A stretch of DNA of 64,000 nucleotides from Silurus meridionalis. Lineage: Eukaryota; Chordata; Actinopteri; Siluriformes; Siluridae. Below the pieces are notes generated by a model, which saw only the letters and a program-made list of their open reading frames with translations, did not search any database and had not been told where the DNA came from. The stretch is from positions 16,279,889-16,343,888 of the forward strand of contig NC_060896.1 in assembly GCF_014805685.1 (NCBI RefSeq), written 5' to 3'. Position 1 is the stretch's first letter. Each line of letters opens with the position of its first letter. Of this stretch, positions 60,346 to 64,000 are shown in pieces. Both the position numbers and the translations under genes were made by a program.

Positions 60346-61360
60346 CCTACAGTGGCATTTCAAAAGTTTGGGAATCCCTTGCAAAATCTGTAAAAAGGTA
60401 AATAATTTTAACACAATTAGAGAGATCATACAACATGCATGTTAGTTTTTATTTAGTACTGTCCTGGGTAATATATTTTACATAGATGTTTATAGTCCAT
60501 GACCCAAACAAATTGCTGAAAGTATTAAAATAACCCCCTTCAAAAGTTTGAACATTGAAAGGGTTAGTTCACCCCAAAATGATAATTTTCTAAATAATTA
60601 CCCACCTTCATACTGTTCCAAACCCATAAGACCTTTGTTCATCTTTGAGACACAAATGAAGATATTTGATGATAGAGAGCTATCTGATACTTCACAGACC
60701 AAAACACAACTGAAATGATCCAGACCAGAAACATAGTATGATCAACTTCAGTTTAGAGACGCTACAAGAATACTTTTTTTTTTTGTACAAAGGAAAAAAA
60801 TTATTTAATCTATTATTCTTGTCTTCAATTCAAGGTCTTGTTTGACCTTGTTTATAGCCTGGTGAAAGCATGTGCATGTACGTAATCTAAATTTTTTTAC
60901 GCCTAGAGGAAAGCGTATGCATACTCAGTGAACCTTTCTAAAATGGCAGAAGACATAAGTCAGGGGAGAAGAATAGTTGAGTAAATTGTTATTTTTGTTT
61001 TCTTTGCGCAAAAAAAAAAAAAAGTGTTCTCGTAACGTCACAATACTGAAGTTTATCGAATGTTTTTACAGTTCCGGGATCTGTATCGTTTCAGTTGTGT
61101 TGCTGTCTACGGAGCGTCAGATGGCTCTCTGATATCATCAAAAATACCTTCATTTGTGTTGCAAAAATAACCGAAGTTTTATGTGTTTGGAATGACATGA
61201 AAGTGAGTAATGTTAAAATTAAATTTAAATTTTTTGGTGAACTATCCCTTTAAACTAAGCACTGTTCTACAGAAACTTTTGCATATTTTAAACACTTTCC
61301 AGCAGTGACTGATTTTTAAATCAATATTTTCACACTGAGGACCATTAAGTGACTCAAACG
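60346..61360. mobile_element. Tc1-like non-autonomous repeat with nested MITE
   Basis: The outer repeat starts ACAGTGGCATTTCAAAAGTT and resumes after the nested element (AGCACTGTTCTACAGAAACT). The inner element at about 60557-61253 has ends AAAGGGTTAGTTCACCCCAA and TTTTTGGTGAACTATCCCTT, inverted; this is a very common repeat in cyprinids and relatives. Its middle holds poly(T) and poly(A) runs. No transposase. Confidence 0.65.
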
Positions 61361-62717
61361 CAACCCTTCAGATGGCTAAGGTACAGAAATTTATTTCAAA
61401 ATAGGACAGAGAATATACATAAAACACCTAAACATTAAATAATACCAGTAGCTCATCCAGAATTGGTCCCAGCTCTCAGAGGTTAACAGCCAGCTCAACT
61501 ATCTCGCTATGATGACTGCTTTCGTTGCGTGCGGCAAACCTTTAGGCATAGGGGGACATCCCTCTTACATTAAACACTCAAAAGGCAATAACCACAAAAG
61601 AAAACACAGCAAACTTAAATCCCATACACAAAGACATGCACACACGCACACAAAATACAAGCACCATGAGTTAAGCTGGCAGCATAAGGCTGGGAAGGTA
61701 TCATCAATAAAAATAAAAGAATACAAAAACAAAGCCCCGGCCAACCGGACTCGTACACAAACAATTCACACGATACATGTGCTGCCACCATGCAGCACAC
61801 TCCTGAGACCGGTCAACCAGGGGACCAAACAAAAACAATACAGGAGAAACAGCAATTGATAAATCTAAAACAGAAAAACAAAAATTAACAATACATTTGC
61901 TTTAAAACACAAAACATTTAAAACCATGGTTACCAACTGCACACACATTTAATTAAAATAAATAATTTACCTTCATTGGAATATAGCAGATATAACAATC
62001 AGTTGATGTTCAAGCATTTATCCAGATCGATATCAGCAGCTGTCAACATACACAGTCAGCATTGCTAAATTTATCTGAAATAAACAAAAACAATTTTCCC
62101 ATACAATCAAAAATAAATCCCTCAAAATAAACAAATTAAACAAACTTGGCCTACCTCCTCTAGAGCGACTTCAAACACAACCAAACACAACCAAACAAAG
62201 CAGCACTATAGCCCATGTGCTTTCAAAACAGGGCCCACATTTCGGTGCCCCTTGCCCGGTGCCTGCTTAAAAAGTCTTGGGATAATTAGCCAACCACACC
62301 CCTACTGGTAGGTGCTTGCCTGGCTACATTCAGAAAGAAACATGATAAATTACAAGCAATGAAACATGATGTCGAGTTTTCTTGTTTTATTAAAATGTAT
62401 TTATTTTCCATTTAGTACTGCCCTTCAGAACAGAAGATACTTGCATATTTCCCGGAAGGCAAATTAAGTACAATTTACCTCGATCTTCAAATTCAAAAAG
62501 TTTTTACCCCCAGCTCTTAATGCATTGTTTCCTTCTGGAGCATTAAATGTAAATGTTTGCATCACATTAAAAAAAGGACATAGGCATTAAAATCAAACGC
62601 CTTGTTTTAGAAATAACAAATGCTAAAGATTAACTAACAAGGCAACAAGATGATGGCTGGCTGTGGGCCATAGCTGATGAAACATAGCACCCAAGTCAAC
62701 AATATCCAATAACTAAC
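61361..62717. other. Stretch with no recognised gene
   Basis: About 1.35 kb. The ORF at 61509-61859 is Lys/His/Thr-rich and low in complexity and has no family resemblance, so I do not call it. Possible old LTR or 3'-end DNA; no boundaries seen. Confidence 0.45.
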
Positions 62718-63064
62718 TGTTAGTGTTAGGATGGTTTTCACACTGTTTCACACACATTCCTTTGTCTGCTCAGTGTCTATAGAATATTTACGATGTTAGT
62801 CTTTAAGGTAAACAGGGAGTCCTTATCTGGACTCACACATCGCCAGCTAGTATATCCTCTTGTCTAAACAGGAAACAACTAGGTCAGGTTTCTTTTCTTT
62901 GTATGTGTATATAAACGTTCTGCCGCCTGCAATAAACCGAAGAGGAAGCATTTGCTGTGTGCGGTGTGATTCTTCCCTGATCATAAAGGCCTACGGGTAT
63001 CGCAGATCATATGGAAAACCTCTCCACGAATTAAGTTTCGTTTGGGCATGATAAAAATCTAACA
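62718..63064 (+). repeat. Endogenous retrovirus 5' LTR (347 bp)
   Basis: Ends TGTTAG and CTAACA are perfect inverted repeats. Inside are a TATA box TATATAAA at 62908-62915 and a polyadenylation signal AATAAA at 62931-62936. The primer binding site follows four bases after the LTR. The spacing from TATA to AATAAA is very short, implying a short R region. Confidence 0.85.
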
Positions 63065-63068
63065 GTTT

Positions 63069-63086
63069 TGGTGTCAGAAGCGAGAT
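63069..63086 (+). promoter_or_regulatory. Retroviral primer binding site, tRNA-Leu type
   Basis: TGGTGTCAGAAGCGAGAT closely matches the complement of a tRNA-Leu 3' end, with two mismatches in the second half. It lies four bases past the LTR end. Confidence 0.7.
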
Positions 63087-63125
63087 ACTTTCAGCAATAT
63101 CCAAAAAGGGAAATCACGCATCAAG

Positions 63126-63131
63126 GTGAGT
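63126..63131 (+). promoter_or_regulatory. Candidate retroviral major splice donor
   Basis: TCAAG|GTGAGT in the leader, about 60 bases downstream of the LTR, is a consensus donor at the usual place for spliced env mRNA. Confidence 0.45.
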
Positions 63132-63418
63132 TTAATGTACTTCCTTGTTGGCGGGGATTGTCCCGTATGCCAGCCAATAGGGCTGCATATGTTTTCGTGT
63201 CTTGGTTATGCATTAATTGTTTAATGATAATTTCCTTTGGTGGGATGATTTCGTCGCGACATTGGTTTCCTCACCTTAGATGTAAGATGCAAGATTAGAA
63301 GACGTTTTTTACGGTCTGTCTAATATAGGCGATATTGTTTGAAGTATCCAAAAGAATCCACGATAATTTATATGCCCGAAAAAAATAGATGAATGAAAAA
63401 TTGTTTTTAAGAAGAAAA

Positions 63419-63449
<31 letters not shown>

Positions 63450-63705
63450 AAAAGTGAGAGAAAATAGAAAAGGAACTAAAGAAAAACGGACATTTTGAAA
63501 AGACTTTAAAATTTTTCAAAAGACTTCAATCTTGTTTTGGCTTTATAGTCTATTTTTTTCTCCTACCTAACAAAATTTGTGATTCAATTGGAGAGATTGG
63601 ATTATTTTTTTTGTTTGAAGACTGCAATCCCCCTGGTGCCTAGTGTTGTGTGTATTGTCTGTGTATTAAGTGTTGTGTGTCTGTTCTTTGTTCTGTGTTA
63701 AGAAG
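63132..63705 (+). other. Retroviral leader
   Basis: Untranslated DNA between donor and gag. It holds an (AAAT)n tract at 63416-63450 and a T-rich stretch, which may be later changes. No packaging signal can be assigned by eye. Confidence 0.5.
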
Positions 63706-64000
63706 ATGGGTCATAACGTTTCTCGCCCATTGCCGGAAGAAAATCCCAAAGATTGGATGTATAGGAATAGTGCCGGTTACTGGACTAATCCTTATTTAGA
63801 TAATTTGGCAGGATGGAGTGAATGTATGTCGCAGGTAGATGATTTTCCTAGACATGGGTCATTTAAGACCCGCGATATGGAAAACGCGTATTCCATGGTG
63901 AACGGTGGATGGGCGATCCAATTGGGACTACACTTATATGCGTGAGTCCTATGATAAATGGGTAAATATGAAGAAGTACTGGGACAAAGGTCCAGAAAGA
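63706..64000 (+). pseudogene. Endogenous retrovirus gag, 5' part, disrupted
   Basis: The ATG at 63706 opens MGHNVSRPLPEE: Gly2 followed by Ser6 is a classic N-myristoylation signal for membrane targeting of Gag. The frame is rich in Trp and Asp (WMYRNSAGYWTNPYLDN) and stops at 63943-63945. A coding-like sequence continues in another frame to the window end, pointing to a frameshift near 63940. The rest of the provirus lies outside the window. The family assignment (gamma/epsilon-like against other fish ERVs) is open. Confidence 0.7.

Noticed and set aside
61509..61859. 116-codon Lys/His-rich ORF
   Set aside because: Low-complexity composition, no domain, no splice context; likely chance.

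Overview
The window looks like repeat-dense nuclear DNA of a ray-finned fish, probably an ostariophysan teleost. The evidence is the repeat spectrum: RTE, Rex1-like, L2 and L1-Tx1 LINEs, Tc1/mariner, hAT, piggyBac and pogo DNA transposons, a Ty1/copia element, fish-type endogenous retroviruses, and long CA/TA microsatellites. One spliced gene has a clear teleost look. I see no bacterial operon structure, CRISPR, tRNA or rRNA. Clade names rest on motif recognition by eye, not on a database search.

The only confident host gene is a PPP1R15 family gene (probably ppp1r15b/CReP) on the minus strand, 51865-49114. It has three coding exons whose splice junctions keep one frame. The PP1-docking motif KVKF is created across the last splice junction.

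Layout. 1-3176: degraded RTE LINE with a large palindrome and an inverted 5' block. 3217-4126: pogo-type non-autonomous element. 4900-6560: degenerate tandem array. 6850-17310: RTE copy B, a Tc1 split by a hAT, a second hAT with a perfect target duplication, and a Rex1-like LINE tail. 17572-19860: copia element lacking its integrase. 19906-24480: retroviral LTR and gag pieces in opposite orientations around an RTE tail, a piggyBac remnant with an intron, and BED-type hAT remains. 24481-35140: the degenerate ~135-bp tandem array in both orientations, interleaved with two halves of a retroviral integrase, a pogo element, an RTE end-to-end derivative and an L1-Tx1 insertion. 35141-42788: a young 3,797-bp tandem repeat that carries captured copia protease-integrase DNA and runs into a 100-N gap. 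44620-48830: three Tc1/mariner elements separated by microsatellites. 49114-51865: the PPP1R15 gene. 53195-61360: two hAT copies in inverted orientation, RTE copy D and an L2 fragment. 62718-64000: the 5' LTR, primer binding site, splice donor and gag start of an endogenous retrovirus cut by the window edge.

The most unusual structure is the array system at 24.5-42.8 kb. An old ~135-bp repeat containing a short palindrome shares its edge sequence with the modern 3.8-kb tandem unit, has trapped retrovirus and copia coding pieces, and appears to have interrupted a retroviral integrase before an inversion separated the two halves.
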